A stretch of DNA of 64,000 nt from Coix lacryma-jobi var. lacryma-jobi (taxonomy: Eukaryota; Streptophyta; Magnoliopsida; Poales; Poaceae): positions 95,854,649 to 95,918,648 of the forward strand of contig CM019830.1 of the NCBI GenBank assembly GCA_009763385.1, in the 5' to 3' direction. Positions 33,299 to 43,845 of the stretch are shown piece by piece. The notes under the pieces are model-generated. The model was not told where the DNA came from. It ran no database searches and was given only the letters and a program-made list of their open reading frames with translations. A program made the translations under genes and the position numbers. The first letter of the stretch is position 1; each line of letters starts with the position of its first letter.

Positions 33299-33978
33299 GT
33301 CAATTAATCACTACAGACTTGGCTAGTTTCAGTCCACTGAATTATTCTCTGAATCACAATTCACACATATCCTGCTGAAAACAAGAAGCAACCATACATG
33401 AAAAAATACAGATTTTTGATAAAATAATTGATGTCATCACATAGTTAACAAATATATATAAAAATATTTTTTTGGACAAAGTCAAGGCTGCATTCACATA
33501 TTGCACAAGCACTAAACTTAGAATATTTTTGACATCATGCAAAGGCAACAAGTCATGGCTGATTTCATATAGTCCACAATCAAGGCTGCATACAGCTGCA
33601 TATTTATGTCAACTACAGGCCATTTCGCTTATACAATTAGGCCGTAAAAGACTATAGTTAAACTACAAAAGACTATAGTTAGGCCACAAAAGACTAACCA
33701 ATGGCATCACAAGTTAGAACTCAAGATTATCAGCATGACAAGTTGGAGCCGCTACGAGCTGAGTAAAGCAGCCTAAACCTCCAATGTCATTGTAATCTTG
33801 GAATTCCACAACGACAGCTTTGTTGGTGTCATCTTTCTCCAATTCAACTTGGGGCTGTAGGACATCATCATCTTGCTTTTGTTGCTACCCCTGAAAGTTC
33901 AACAAGTTAGTACAAATTCTTTTATATAAATAAATAACGGAATGACAATAGCATAGATAAGTGAGCAGGTTGCAAGTT
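33299..33978. other. MULE 3' subterminal region
   Basis: Between the left TIR and the transposase end. Contains small repeats of GGCxxxAAAAGACTA (33640-33700) and no coding signal. Confidence 0.5.
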
Positions 33979-34325
33979 TTACCTTTCCTCTTTTTTTGTT
34001 GGTGTGGTTGATTTAGTTGGCTTACGCTTACATTTGCGTAACTTATCCAACCAAGTTCTCTGTCTCCTTAATTTTTTAGGCTGGACCTCTTTTTTCTTCA
34101 GTTTTGCAGCACCCAAAAGTTCATCATTTTGCTGCACATTTGGGTCAACATTTCCTTGGACATTACATGTGTTCTCATCCATAGCACTAGTAGATAAATT
34201 CTCTAGCTGTGTAGCAAGGCAATCAAGTGTAGTGTCTATCAACAAACAACGTTCTGGAGAGCTAGCTGCTTTATATGCTATATTGAGGAATTTGTGGGAA
34301 AGGTCCCTGTACCGAAGCTGAGCAG
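33979..34325 (-). pseudogene. FAR1-like transposase, C-terminal tail
   Basis: Continues the transposase in another frame. It ends in a basic, Lys/Thr-rich tail (residues such as KLKKKEVQPKKLRRQRTW) and a stop at 33979. A frameshift near 34325 separates it from the main part. A basic tail is usual in FAR1-type MULE proteins. Confidence 0.65.
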
Positions 34326-35681
34326 GATACTTCCATTGCGTGCATCTCTAGTCCATCTCTTTAACACATAATGTGTTGGCAAAATCTTTATATTCATCAA
34401 ATCAATAAACTTTATACCATGTGCACACAGTATTCTAGTCCTATTGAACATTCCACATCTACGTGAAGTTGTTTGGTTTTGAGGATCACCTATCACTATG
34501 CGCTCATCTTCATAATTGAAATCAGCATGTAAACTTCCAACTGAAACAACATATTTGTTATCTCCATCCAATACTCTAGTGCATGCAGCCAAAGATCGTT
34601 CATATTCGCCTTGGAAAGCTTCAAAAATTACTGGAGTATACACTTCACTTGCTTGCACCAACATAGGGGTATGCATTAGTCTTCTTGGTATCTCCTTCCT
34701 TGCCTCAAATTCAGATTCTAATTCCTTTTCTCTTTTTTCTTCCACTGTCCTCTCAAAGTGCTTCAAAAATCGAACAATGTCAAAATCTGATTTCAAATGG
34801 TTCTTTAATGCATTGCTAAAGCTCTCACTTAGTTGTGTACTTCTCACTCCCAAACTGAAGACATCTCTCATATAACATTCACCCCATTTTTCTTTCACCT
34901 TATAGATACTATCTAACCAAGCTTGCTTGTGGACTTTAGATCTCATAGCGTCAAAAGCTTCTTGAAATGCTTCCTCGTCCTCATAGCCATACATATAAGC
35001 ACTAAAATCAGATAGAATATGAGATTCTTCATCTTCACCCTCATCATTTTCTTGTCCCTTCGCTGGAGATAAATGTTTGACAGCATTTTGCATTATGTGA
35101 AATGTGCACAATCCATGGTAGGATTCAGTGAATACTATCTTTATAGCTTTTGCCATTGCTGCATCTTGATATGTATAAATAGTTTTAGGTTGTTTTCCAT
35201 TATGAGCAGCTAGAAAGGTCTCAAATAACCATGTGAATGAGTCTGTTGTTTCATCAAAAAGAATTGCAGCACCGAAAATAGTGGTTTCTCTAAAATGATT
35301 GAGTCCAAGAAAAACACCAAATGGTCTATATTCTTTGTTTGTGCCAAAAGTCGTGTCGAATGTGACAACATCACCAAATTGTGCATAGTCAATGATCATT
35401 TTTGCATCTGCCCAGAATATGTTGGTTATATGCTCATCACAATCCACTTGCAAAGCATATTGGAATGATGGATTCTCAATAATTTTTTCATGAAAGTACT
35501 TCAACATACTACCAGCTTGTCCAAAAGCCAACTCTCTTTGCCGCTTGGTTTGCAAATGATTTTTGCGGTCACGACAAGTGTAGCTAAGATTAAGTGTCCC
35601 ACCAACTTGATGACTAGCCATCTCATGTGCAGCCTTTGGCCTAATTCCAGATTCATCGGCAGTCTCAATTTCAAAAGCTTG
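34278..35681 (-). pseudogene. FAR1/FHY3-like MULE transposase, catalytic region
   Basis: About 467 codons of continuous frame. A methionine at 35693 lies within the MITE, so the true upstream sequence is at 36178-36540. Visible: first catalytic Asp in VVTFDTTFGTNKEYRPF, second acidic position in YTYQDAAMAKAI, the C/H pair in LCTFHIMQNAVKH, and a SWIM-type zinc finger reading RRCGMFNRTRILCAHGIKF, which seems to lack its first Cys. The protein would bind the TIRs and cut the element out. Frame is lost near 34325 and the reading ends at 34278. FAR1-related host transcription factors share this architecture, but the TIRs show that this is the transposon. Confidence 0.88.
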
Positions 35682-35811
35682 TACTCCCTCCATATAGGAA
35701 AAAATGACGTTTAAGACAACATTTAGTATACCAAGGAGTGATTAATTAGAGGACAACGTTCCCTGTTTGCCCCTATTAAATGATTGTCGGGTGCGCTTCA
35801 TACAAGAAAGT

Positions 35812-35890
35812 TATGAAGCTTAGATGGCTAGCGTGTCGAAGTTTAAGTCTGTGGGCTGAGTTCGATTCCTCGTGGCTGCAGATTTTTTTT
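35812..35890 (+). ncRNA. tRNA-like segment with internal promoter boxes and T-run
   Basis: GATGGCTAGCGTGTC resembles a tRNA D-arm/box A, GAGTTCGATTCCTC is an almost perfect T-arm/box B, and a run of eight T follows within 5 bases of GGCTGCA. Spacing of about 40 bp between the boxes fits a tRNA gene. The acceptor stem and anticodon arm do not pair convincingly, so I do not call a functional tRNA. Confidence 0.45.
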
Positions 35891-35893
35891 GCT

Positions 35894-36121
35894 GTATTCC
35901 TCATTAATTAGAGTCCCGATAATCAACGAAGGCACAGGTATCGAACGGACAGGGGTAAAAGATTCCACAGCGTATGTCTCTTTCATCTTGAACGTCATTT
36001 TGTATTCCTCGTTTTGTATTCCTCATTAATTAGAGTCCCGATAATCAACGAAGGCACAGGTATCGAACGGACAGGGGTAAAAGAGTCCACAACGTATGTC
36101 TTTCATCCTGAACGTCATTTT
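35894..36121 (+). repeat. tandem duplication inside the Stowaway MITE
   Basis: Two copies of a segment beginning TGTATTCCTCATTAATTAG and ending GAACGTCATTTT, differing at a few positions. Confidence 0.88.
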
Positions 36122-36177
36122 TTACAGAAACATGGTGAGGCTCCAAAACGTCATTTTTTTGATATATGGAGGGAGTA

Positions 36178-36545
36178 ATTCTGAAATTTTCCTTTGAGAT
36201 ACTATCAAGTGGCGGGTATCAGGCACATGAAGCAAGTGATTGTGTTCAAGGATAACATCAGTAACTTCATAAATTTCTGCACCTTGATCCAACAACAGAC
36301 TCATCCGAGCTTTGCAATTAGTCCTTGTTTCAGCCCTAAAACACTTAGGCACATGATCAATTTGTCCTTTTCTTCGATGACCTTCATTGGCACAAACATA
36401 TCTGCATGAAGTGACTTTCCATCACATTTACTAATATTTGTGTATCTTTTCCTCACATCAAAGCCTGTACGACCCCCGTATGCCACCCAAAACTGCCAAG
36501 CCTCATCTGGATTTCTGAATTTTAACCAAATTTGGCCTGTTCTGA
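36178..36545 (-). pseudogene. FAR1-like DNA-binding N-terminus of the MULE transposase
   Basis: Reads EAWQFWVAYGGRTGFDVRKR, then after a one-base loss near 36420 a Cys-containing stretch, KCFRAETRTNCKARM and LEHNHLLH. These are landmarks of the FAR1 (WRKY-GCM1 type) zinc domain with C..C..H.H ligands. It ends RKISEL at the MITE. N-terminal start is not clear. Confidence 0.8.
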
Positions 36546-37161
36546 ACTTCTACCATTGTCTTGTCAAATTCTGTAGCAAACCATCAAGTTCAATGAAATT
36601 TGAGAAATGCAAATAAATCTTCTCTTTCATCTATATTCTGTCAAGTATATTCTAGTGTGCAATCTCAACCAAATGCATAATATTAATATAGTAATTTCTA
36701 TAAGTAATTATATCTTAGGATAAAAAAAACAAAGCAACCTAGATGCAATCTTGGAGACGCACAAAGAGTTTACGTGACTGGTGCTATTCTGAGCTCCGGC
36801 CTATGTTGCTGATGTGGATGCGTAAGGCGATGGGACTTGCGGCATGGCGATGCCTGGGACGGTTGGCTCGAATCTTGGCCAGCAGGAGAGGTCGCACCTG
36901 GACGACTGAAGCTGCAGGCGGCGCATGAGACAGCCACCGTGTCGCGTGGTCAGGCAGCTGAGGCAGCACATGCGCGGCCGGTGCGCCCCTGCGGGATCGA
37001 CGGCGCACTCGGCCTGGGCGAGCGGGAAGGGCGAGCGAAGCGGCGTGCGCGGAGCAGCCGGCGCGAGAGGGAAACTCCCACGCAAAGGCGAGCGCTCCCG
37101 CCACCAACATTGCGTAAAAAATATTTCTATCTTCCGGTGAAAAAAGGAGCACCATCCTAAT
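36546..37161. other. MULE 5' subterminal region with a GC-rich block
   Basis: 36546-36740 is AT-rich; 36770-37110 is abruptly GC-rich with long frames on both strands but no recognisable domain. It may be the transposase promoter and 5' UTR, or a captured fragment. Confidence 0.45.
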
Positions 37162-37253
37162 TGCTTTAGAGTCATTGGATCTTGAATGAAGGTGTGAGAT
37201 GGATGGAAAGTTACAACATGACTTTAAGAAGCAAAGTCACTGAATCCTGGTCC
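37162..37253 (-). repeat. MULE right terminal inverted repeat
   Basis: Inverted partner of 33207-33298. Confidence 0.92.
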
Positions 37254-37318
37254 CCGTGTTGGATGTAGTGAATCACTTGTTTGGCCACATGCAGTGGGGC
37301 CCGATTGCATGTTGCGGA

Positions 37319-37703
37319 TCACTCCTGCATTGGGCTGGGCATCGCCGCATGCAGTGGGGCGTGGAGCTCAGTGACAGCTAGATTGGGGTCGCGCGATTGG
37401 GTTGTGCACGACCGGTCACATGTCATCCCTGTTGAACGCGGGGTATGAACTACTTTAAAAGAAATAAAATTATTCGTGAGCAAATACTTGAATTCCCATA
37501 GAAGACCCCAGCAAAACATCGATCAAGCTCCGTTAAATATACCACACGCACAATTGTGGTAGCATCAGTTTCCACAATGATTCTTTGAACCCCCAAGTCC
37601 GCAGCACGCTGAACCGCTTGCATACAGGCTATTAGTTCAGCATGAACAACTTCACTGATGTTGTCCAATCGGCCGTATCTCGATCCAATGACGTCGCCAT
37701 CCC
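37319..37703 (-). pseudogene. LINE RNase H domain, C-terminal half
   Basis: On the minus strand DGDVIGSRYGRLDNISEVVHAEL, LIACMQAVQRAADLG and IIVETDATTIV are typical of the RNase H (RVT_3 type) domain of plant LINEs. After a frame change, FKYLLTNNFISFKVVHTPRS continues it. The N-terminal half with KLNCDGSF is at 47212-47320, on the other side of the TAT gypsy element. The 5-bp repeat ATCCC (37699-37703, 47207-47211) marks the split. Confidence 0.82.
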
Positions 37704-38338
37704 TGTTGGGGGAAAGAACCCTGGGCAGTGATGTCGTGCGGGCCGAGTCAGGCCACAACCTTCGCTAATGCCCTGCTTCCCCTTGAGAAAACCCTCGTCG
37801 CCTGATAAGCCCCTCGGGCCTTTTTACTAACCCTCAGATATCAACTCGGTTTTCGGGTGGTCTTACGGTTCTAGCAGGAGTGATGCATGGGAAGAGCGAG
37901 TGACGACCTTCGCACTGGCTGCACACCTTCGCAAGGAAGGTCAAACTTAGCGGGGGGGCGCACGGGCGCGTGCCTTGGAACCGACGGAGTTGAGAAGTTA
38001 ACCTTCGCGCCCCTGGCGAAGGTGTATGCAAGCCAGATGGTGGCGGACACATGGGAGGCGATCTAGGGCTTCTATAGTGTTTGTGTTTGTACGATTCTGC
38101 CCTTCCATTTGTGTAGCGCAGAGGAATCTTTCTTGTACCCTATTGTAATTTGGTCAGCGCCCCTTGGTATCCCCTATAAATACCAAGGGGTGAACATTGT
38201 AATGGGCACGTTTTTGGGGAATAGAGCCACAGCATCACTGTTCTTGTTTCCATTATACCTTCGCTCGGTTCTGATGATTGGCCACCTTTGCCACCCCCTC
38301 TGCACGTGTGCGGAGGTAGGGCAAGTGTGTTACCAACA
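37704..38338 (+). repeat. TAT element 5' LTR
   Basis: TGTTGGGGGAAAGAACCC to TGTTACCAACA, 635 bp. Confidence 0.95.
38160..38190 (+). promoter_or_regulatory. TATA box inside an 11-bp inverted repeat
   Basis: CCCCTTGGTAT (38160-38170) and ATACCAAGGGG (38180-38190) are perfect inverted copies. The TATAAATA box (38175-38182) spans the 9-bp gap and the start of the right arm. The 3' LTR has the same structure with one changed base in the right arm. Confidence 0.85.
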
Positions 38339-38341
38339 GTT

Positions 38342-38359
38342 TGGCGCCGTCTCTGGGGA
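38342..38359 (+). promoter_or_regulatory. TAT element primer binding site
   Basis: TGGCGCCGTCTCTGGGGA, 3 bases after the LTR end. Confidence 0.85.
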
Positions 38360-38371
38360 TCGGAGTTCGTA

Positions 38372-39763
38372 ATGGCAGGAAATAGAAGAGCATCCTCAAC
38401 CAGAGACAACCACACAACCAGAGAGGCCACGGTGACGGTTCAACCTGTAGAAGAAAATGTGGAACCTTCGGAAGAAGAAGAAGTCACCCCAGGGACAGAG
38501 GTCCCGGGGCCTCACACTCGGCTAGTATTACAGCCGCACCCACACACCTCCGGAGGGGGTGGAAGAGGAGATGAAGAGGAGTTGGGTCTCGAGGCCTTGG
38601 ACAGGCTCCAAGCTGAATTGCAGGAGAAGAAAAGGCGCCTAGACCAGCTTGAAAGGCACAACCGGCTACGCGCTATCAGGCAAAAGGCGGATGAAGCAAG
38701 GGAACAACTTCTTTGAATGGAAGAGTCCCTCGCGGCAGCTGAAGCCGAAGCCGAGGGTTGGAATGATAAAGAAATGTCGCCCCGTCAAGAGGGGAATGAG
38801 GAGTTGGGTGCCCATCAACCTCCACCACCCCCACCACCACCAAATTTTGGCCAGCTCCACCCAGAAGAGCGAGAGCCAAACCTTCGCATTCAGCGAAGGG
38901 CCCAACAACACCAGATGCCCTACGACCCAAGATCACCACTCTCCCAAATACTACAAACCCAACCCTGGCCACCATGCTACAATCCATAAAATCTGCCCCG
39001 TTATGATGGACTCACTGACCCTCGCCAATTCATAATGAGCTATGAAGCGGCAGTCACCGCAGCAGGAGGAGATGAGTCAACAATGGCGAAGTCTTTCGTA
39101 ATCATCCTTCGTGACATCGCGCAGACTTGGTACAGCAACCTTCGCCCCGGAACGGTGGATTCCTGGGCCAACCTCAGAGATAGACTCTGCACAAATTTCA
39201 AAGGCATCACAGCAGCCCCATCAAACCCCATCGAGCTGTTCAACTACAAACAAGAAGAGCGCGAACTGCTGCAAGACTACTAGCGAAGGTTCATCCAGAT
39301 TAGAGCAAGAACTCCTGGAATATCCGATGAGGCCGTGATCCTCGCTGCAGTCAGCGGCCTGCGTCTAGGCCCATGTTCCTCAAAGTTTGCCAGAAAACCA
39401 GCAAACAAAATCGAAGAGCTTCGTGATACAATGGAAAGATACTGTAGAGCGGACATGGACTTCCGGGCAAAGTCCGACGCTCGAAGGTCGCAGCAGAAAC
39501 CACAGCTGAGGCCTCAAGCGAGAGAGAACAACCCTCGCCAAGATCAGAACAACATTGGAGCGATCAACAAGGCAAATCCAGTCGAAGACCAGAGAAGAGG
39601 CACTCAGCCTTCGGGCAACCAAAACCCACATGGATTTCTACCCCCGCCTGACCAAAGAAACCAACAGAGAGACCCGGCCAAAATGTACTGTCATTTCTGT
39701 GGCCAAGGAAAGGGGCACACAACAAAGCAATGTGAGTGCTTCGCCAAAGGAAAAGAGTACTAG
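38372..39763 (+). pseudogene. gypsy gag polyprotein (TAT element)
   Basis: Start chosen at ATG 38372 (MAGNRRASSTRDN), just after the PBS. One frame to 39763 with in-frame stops at 38714, 38987, 39281 and 39761. Order: charged N-terminus with a coiled-coil-like segment (LDRLQAELQEKKRRLDQLER), a Pro-run, a Retrotrans_gag domain (IAQTWYSNLRPGTVDSWANL, YKQEERELLQDY), and a C-terminal zinc knuckle CHFCGQGKGHTTKQC with X5 in place of X4. Gag would form the particle. Confidence 0.85.
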
Positions 39764-40600
39764 GAATCCAAAAGAACCACATCAATAGAAAACAGAACCA
39801 TCAATCATACCAGAAAGCCAAACTTCAACCCGACCCACCCTCCTTACCAGTACACACCCATAAACTACGGCTTACCTTCGCACCATCTTTTCTACGCTCA
39901 ACACCCACATTATAACCACACCCCATATCAGCCAACATCTATCCCTCAACGCCAAAACACACCATACACTGTCACATACCCGACAACCCCTCAAAACCAA
40001 CACAACCAACAAGCGAGCAACGCTTTACCACCACCACCACCAATACCAGCATTACCAGCTCCCCAACCCGTCAAATCCGAAGCCCAAACCCAAACGACCA
40101 TCAACAACCCAACATCAACCTTCGGTGTTATCCTAGCCATCACCGGAGGCTCGAACGAAGATCACGGCAAGAAGAGGCAAAAGAAAGAACATGCTAGAAG
40201 AGTACATCATGTAGCCGTCGAAGGACCGCACAAATTTGGCCGATGGTCTCACATCCCAATAACCTTCGATTCTAGTGACATGAGGTTAAGGGACTACCCT
40301 CACACTGATGCAATGGTGATCGAGACTAACTTAGCAGGGTGGACAGTCACCAAAATTCTCGTCGATACAGGAAGCTCCGCAGATATCCTGTTCGCTACTA
40401 CCTTTGACAGCATGAAGCTTGATAGAAACCTCTTACAACCCTCCGACAACCCACTATACGGTTTCGGCGGGCAACAAGTAAGAGCTGTTGGAAAAATATC
40501 TCTGCCCGTTACTTTTGGAGATCAGCTCAACTGCAGAACTGAGCACATAACCTTCGACGTGGTTGACATGTTCTATCCTTACAATGCAATATTCGGTTGA
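39764..40600 (+). pseudogene. gypsy protease and preceding linker (TAT element)
   Basis: Same frame as gag. A Tyr/Pro/Gln-rich linker is followed by GVILAITGGSNED and FGRWSHIPITFDSSD, conserved before TAT proteases. The retropepsin active site is ILVDTGSSADILF (about 40357-40395). A TGA at 40598-40600 interrupts a stretch NAIFG-stop-GVTNAFNAV, most simply a CGA to TGA change. Confidence 0.85.
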
Positions 40601-41585
40601 GGCGTCACCAATGCATTCAACGCTGTAATCCACCCTGCATACCTCTGCATGAAGCTTCCTGCTCCGAAGGGGGTCTTGGCAGTATACGGAGACCGAGACA
40701 TTGCAAGAGCAGCTGAAGGAACAGTAGCACCGGGGCAACGCAATGTCCATAATTTGTCAAAGCCTCGAGCCACAAACCTCAGCGACGAAGGTGAAGTATG
40801 CATCGACAGAACAAAAGCATCACCCAAAGAAGAAACCAAACAAGTCCAACTCTTCGAGGGCAACTCAGAAAGGAAAGTGTTCATCTCGACCAACCTAGAC
40901 CCCCAGTTAGAAAATAACCTCGTCCGCTTCCTCAAGGAAAACTCCGACACCTTCGCCTGGTCTGCAGAGGACCTTAAGGGAGTAAACAGAACTCTGATCG
41001 AGCATAGCCTAAACATAAAGCCAGGTCATCGCCCAGTCAAGCAAAAGCTTCACAAAATGTCAGAAGAAAGGAAAGAGGCAGCAAGGGCAGAGGTAAAAAG
41101 ACTCTTGGACGCAGGGGTCATCCGCCCAGTCAAATACCCAACATGGCTATCAAATGTGGTCCTAGTCCAGAAAAAGAACAAGAAATGGAGAATGTGCATA
41201 GACTTCACCTGCCTGAACAAAGCCTGCCCGAAGGATGACTTTCCACTACCAAACATAAACACCTTGGTTGACATAGCAGCTGGTTGCCAAATGCTTTCTC
41301 TCCTCGACTGTTTCTCGGGGTATCATCAAATCTGGATGAAAGAAGAAGATGAGGAAAAAACTAGCTTCATCACACCTTCGGGCACTTTCTGCTTTCGAAG
41401 AATGGCAGAAGGCTTGAGAAACGCAGGATCCACCTTTGCACGAATGACGTCTAAAGTCTTCAAAGATGAACACGCCATCTCCGCCTACGTCGACGATTTG
41501 ATTGTTCAAAGCGAAGAAAAAGAAAACCACATCTCAGATTTGGCAAGAGTGTTCAACAACCTTCGGTCAGCCGGATTGAAACAAA
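40601..41585 (+). pseudogene. gypsy reverse transcriptase (TAT element)
   Basis: Same frame as the protease. RT landmarks: KLHKMSEERKEAARAEVKR, WLSNVVLVQKKNKKWRMCID, LNKACPKDDFPLP, LSLLDCFSGYHQI, EGLRNAGSTFARM and the active site AYVDDLIVQS (about 41487-41516). A single-base loss near 41582 shifts the frame and gives a stop at 41609-41611. The catalytic residues visible are intact. Confidence 0.9.
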
Positions 41586-42335
41586 CCCTGAAAAATGTGT
41601 TTTCGGGGTAAGCGAAGGAAAATTACTAGGTTGCGTCGTCTCAACAAGGGGAATCGAAGCCAATCCCGAAACAATTGACGCCATCATCAACATGGAACCC
41701 CCGGCAACCAAAAAAGCAGCTCAGCGTCTGTCAGGCCGGTTAGCAGCACTCAGCAGATTCATCTCCAGATCAGCTGAGCGAGGGTTACCTTTCTTCGAAA
41801 CATTGAGAAGCACAGCTCCATTCAATTGGGGACCTCGGCAGCAGAAAGCCTTCGAGGACTTGAAAATGTACCTCACCAACTTGACCGTCTTAACCAGCCT
41901 GAGCAAAGGGGACATCCTACTGCTGTATGTCGCAGCCTCACCTCATGCAGCCAGCGCAGTGTTGAGGCCAGCGCAGTGTTGATCAAAGACTTGCACGAAA
42001 ACAGCAAAAACAGACAGGCCCCGGTCTACTATGTGTCAGAAACCCTCGAAGGTCCCAAACGAAACTACTCAGAGCTCGAAAAGGTAGCATACGCTGTGGT
42101 CATGGCTTCAAGGAAGCTAAAACACTATTTCCAAGCACACGAAATCCATGTAGCATCAGCATACCCCCTGGAGAACATTTTCAAGAACAATGAGGCAGTC
42201 GACAGAATAGCAAAATGGGCAGTCGAACTGAACAGCTGTGCCATAACCTTTGTGGGAAGAACAGCGATCAAGTCGCAGGCACTAGCAGATTTCATAGCCG
42301 AATGGACCCCAGACCCTCGAAGAGATGGAGCCTAA
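41586..42335 (+). pseudogene. gypsy RNase H domain and connection (TAT element)
   Basis: After the frame change the protein continues (GVSEGKLLGCVVSTRGI, FNWGPRQQKAFEDLK). A 17-bp tandem duplication (41950-41966 and 41967-41983) shifts the frame again; the domain then goes on with VYYVSETLEGPKRNYSELEK and KWAVELNSCAITFVGR. It ends at TAA 42333-42335, in frame with the next domain. This is the RT-associated RNase H. Confidence 0.82.
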
Positions 42336-42740
42336 TCAGATCCGTCTTGGGTTGTGTACGTCGATGGAGCCTGAGGAGCAACTGGAGCAGGAGCCTCGGC
42401 TATCCTAGTTTTGCCATCCGGGTCGAAGTTAAGATATGCAAAAAGACTCGACTTCAAGTGCACAAACAACTCTACAGAATACGAAGCTGTAATACTAGCA
42501 CTCTCAAGGCTTCGATCTTTATCAGTCCGAAGGGCGGTCATTAAAACAGACTCCCAAGTCATCGCGGGACACATTGAGAAAAATTACAAAGCAAAAGACC
42601 CAGGGCTACAAAAATACTTCCAATATGTCCGAAGGTTAGAATCCTTTTTCCTCGGCATAACTGTGAAAGCATTACCAAGGTCGGAAAACAACGAGGCAGA
42701 TAGCCTTGCCAGAGCAGCAGCACAACAACTACATCTACCC
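42336..42740 (+). pseudogene. second, archaeal-type RNase H domain (TAT element)
   Basis: SWVVYVDGA, then an in-frame TGA (42372-42374), then GATGAGASAIL, NNSTEYEAVILAL, IKTDSQVIAGHI and ENNEADSLARAA give the D-E-D-D order of an RNase H fold. A second RNase H between RNase H and integrase is characteristic of TAT elements. The frame runs on without break into integrase. Confidence 0.82.
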
Positions 42741-43845
42741 CCTGATGTGTTTCATGAGGTAACAACACAACCGACATTTCAAGCCTCCGAAAAGAATGTG
42801 AAGCTGATCAATGTGATCCAGAACGAAGACTGGAGAGCACCCATCATGGCCTATATCAACGGGTTGCTTGAACCCGAGTCCAAAGAGGAACAAAACAGAC
42901 TAAAACAGAGAGTTCGAGGGTACAAAATTGTGGACAACATCCTTTTCAAAGCTTCAGTAACCTCCCCATGGCTCAAATGCGTGTCACAGACTGAAGGAAA
43001 TGACATTCTCAAGCTTATCCATGAAGGTATCTGTGGTTCACACAACGGCCCAAGGGCGTTAGTTGGAAAAGCCTTCCGACAAGGTTTCTACTGGCCAACA
43101 ACAATAAAAGATGCAGAAGGCATCGTCAAACATTGCGAGGGTTGCCAACTAACGGCAAAAACACAAAACGCCCCAGGGGCTTCAACAACTCTAATTTGCC
43201 CAACATGGCCTTTGCAAAGATGGGCAATGGATCTTGTTGGTCCACTACCAACAGCTCCAGGAAACCTCCGCTACACAGTCATAGCTGTGGAATACTTCAC
43301 AAAGTGGATTGAGGCTAGACCGTTGGCTTCCATCTCCTCCCTAGCCGTGAAGAAGTTTTTCTGGCAGCAATTAGTTTGTCGGTTTGGGGTCCCCAGATAC
43401 CTAACTGTCGACAATGGCACTCAGTTTGACAGCGAGGCCTTCAAAGAATTTAGCGCACAAATTGGAACAGTCTTGTGCTTCGCCTCAGTCCGGCACCCTC
43501 AATCCAATGGCTTAGTTGAAAGAGCCAACGCAACAATTTTCCAAGCCATATCCAAAAAATTACAAGGTAGGCCCAAGGGAAAGTGGGCGGAAGAGCTAAC
43601 CTCGGTAACCTGGTCCCATAACACTTCAGAATGAAGAGCTACCAAATTCACACCTTTCAGGCTCCTTTTTGGCGAAGAAGCCGTGTTACCAGAAGAATTG
43701 AAGCATGGCTCTCTCAGAACAACCCTCGAATCAGATGAACAAAACCAACTGCTTGATAAAGATTTGCTCGAGGAAACAAGATGCAACGCAGTGCACAACC
43801 TTCGCAAGTATCAAGAAGAAACCAAAAAATGGAGAGACAAAAGGT
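42741..43845 (+). pseudogene. gypsy integrase (TAT element)
   Basis: Zinc region with H in LIHEGICGSHNG and C in HCEGCQL; catalytic core with first Asp in RWAMDLVGPLP, second in LTVDNGTQF and Glu in SNGLVERAN. All three acidic residues are present. An in-frame TGA at 43632-43634 follows NTSE, and a one-base loss near 43845 shifts the frame. Confidence 0.9.

Larger units (their letters stand above)
35684..36175. mobile_element. Stowaway-type (Tc1/mariner) MITE inside the transposase gene
   Basis: Terminal inverted repeats CTCCCTCCATAT, extending to about 28 bp with AATGACGTTT, and TA target duplication (35682-35683, 36176-36177). Flanking codons join cleanly when it is removed. 492 bp, longer than usual for Stowaway because of an internal tandem duplication of about 115 bp (35894-36008 and 36012-36121). 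It contains a tRNA-like segment (35812-35890). Confidence 0.9.
33207..37253 (-). mobile_element. Mutator-like element (MULE) with FAR1-type transposase
   Basis: Terminal inverted repeats of about 92 bp (33207-33298 and 37162-37253) beginning GGACCAGGATTCAGTGA, with a few mismatches. A perfect 9-bp direct repeat CCGTGTTGG flanks it (33198-33206, 37254-37262); 9 bp is the Mutator superfamily signature. Inside is one transposase pseudogene on the minus strand, interrupted by a Stowaway MITE. 4047 bp in all. Confidence 0.95.

Noticed and set aside
35812..35890. Functional tRNA gene
   Set aside because: Box A and box B fit but the acceptor stem does not pair and no anticodon arm is clear, so only a tRNA-like segment is claimed.
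34278..36545. Host FAR1/FHY3 transcription factor gene
   Set aside because: It lies within 92-bp TIRs and a perfect 9-bp target duplication and is broken, so it is the transposase of the MULE.
37450..37758. Independent RNase H-like host gene
   Set aside because: Its missing N-terminal half and an adjoining LINE zinc region are found across the TAT element at 47207-47780 on the same strand, so it is a split LINE remnant.
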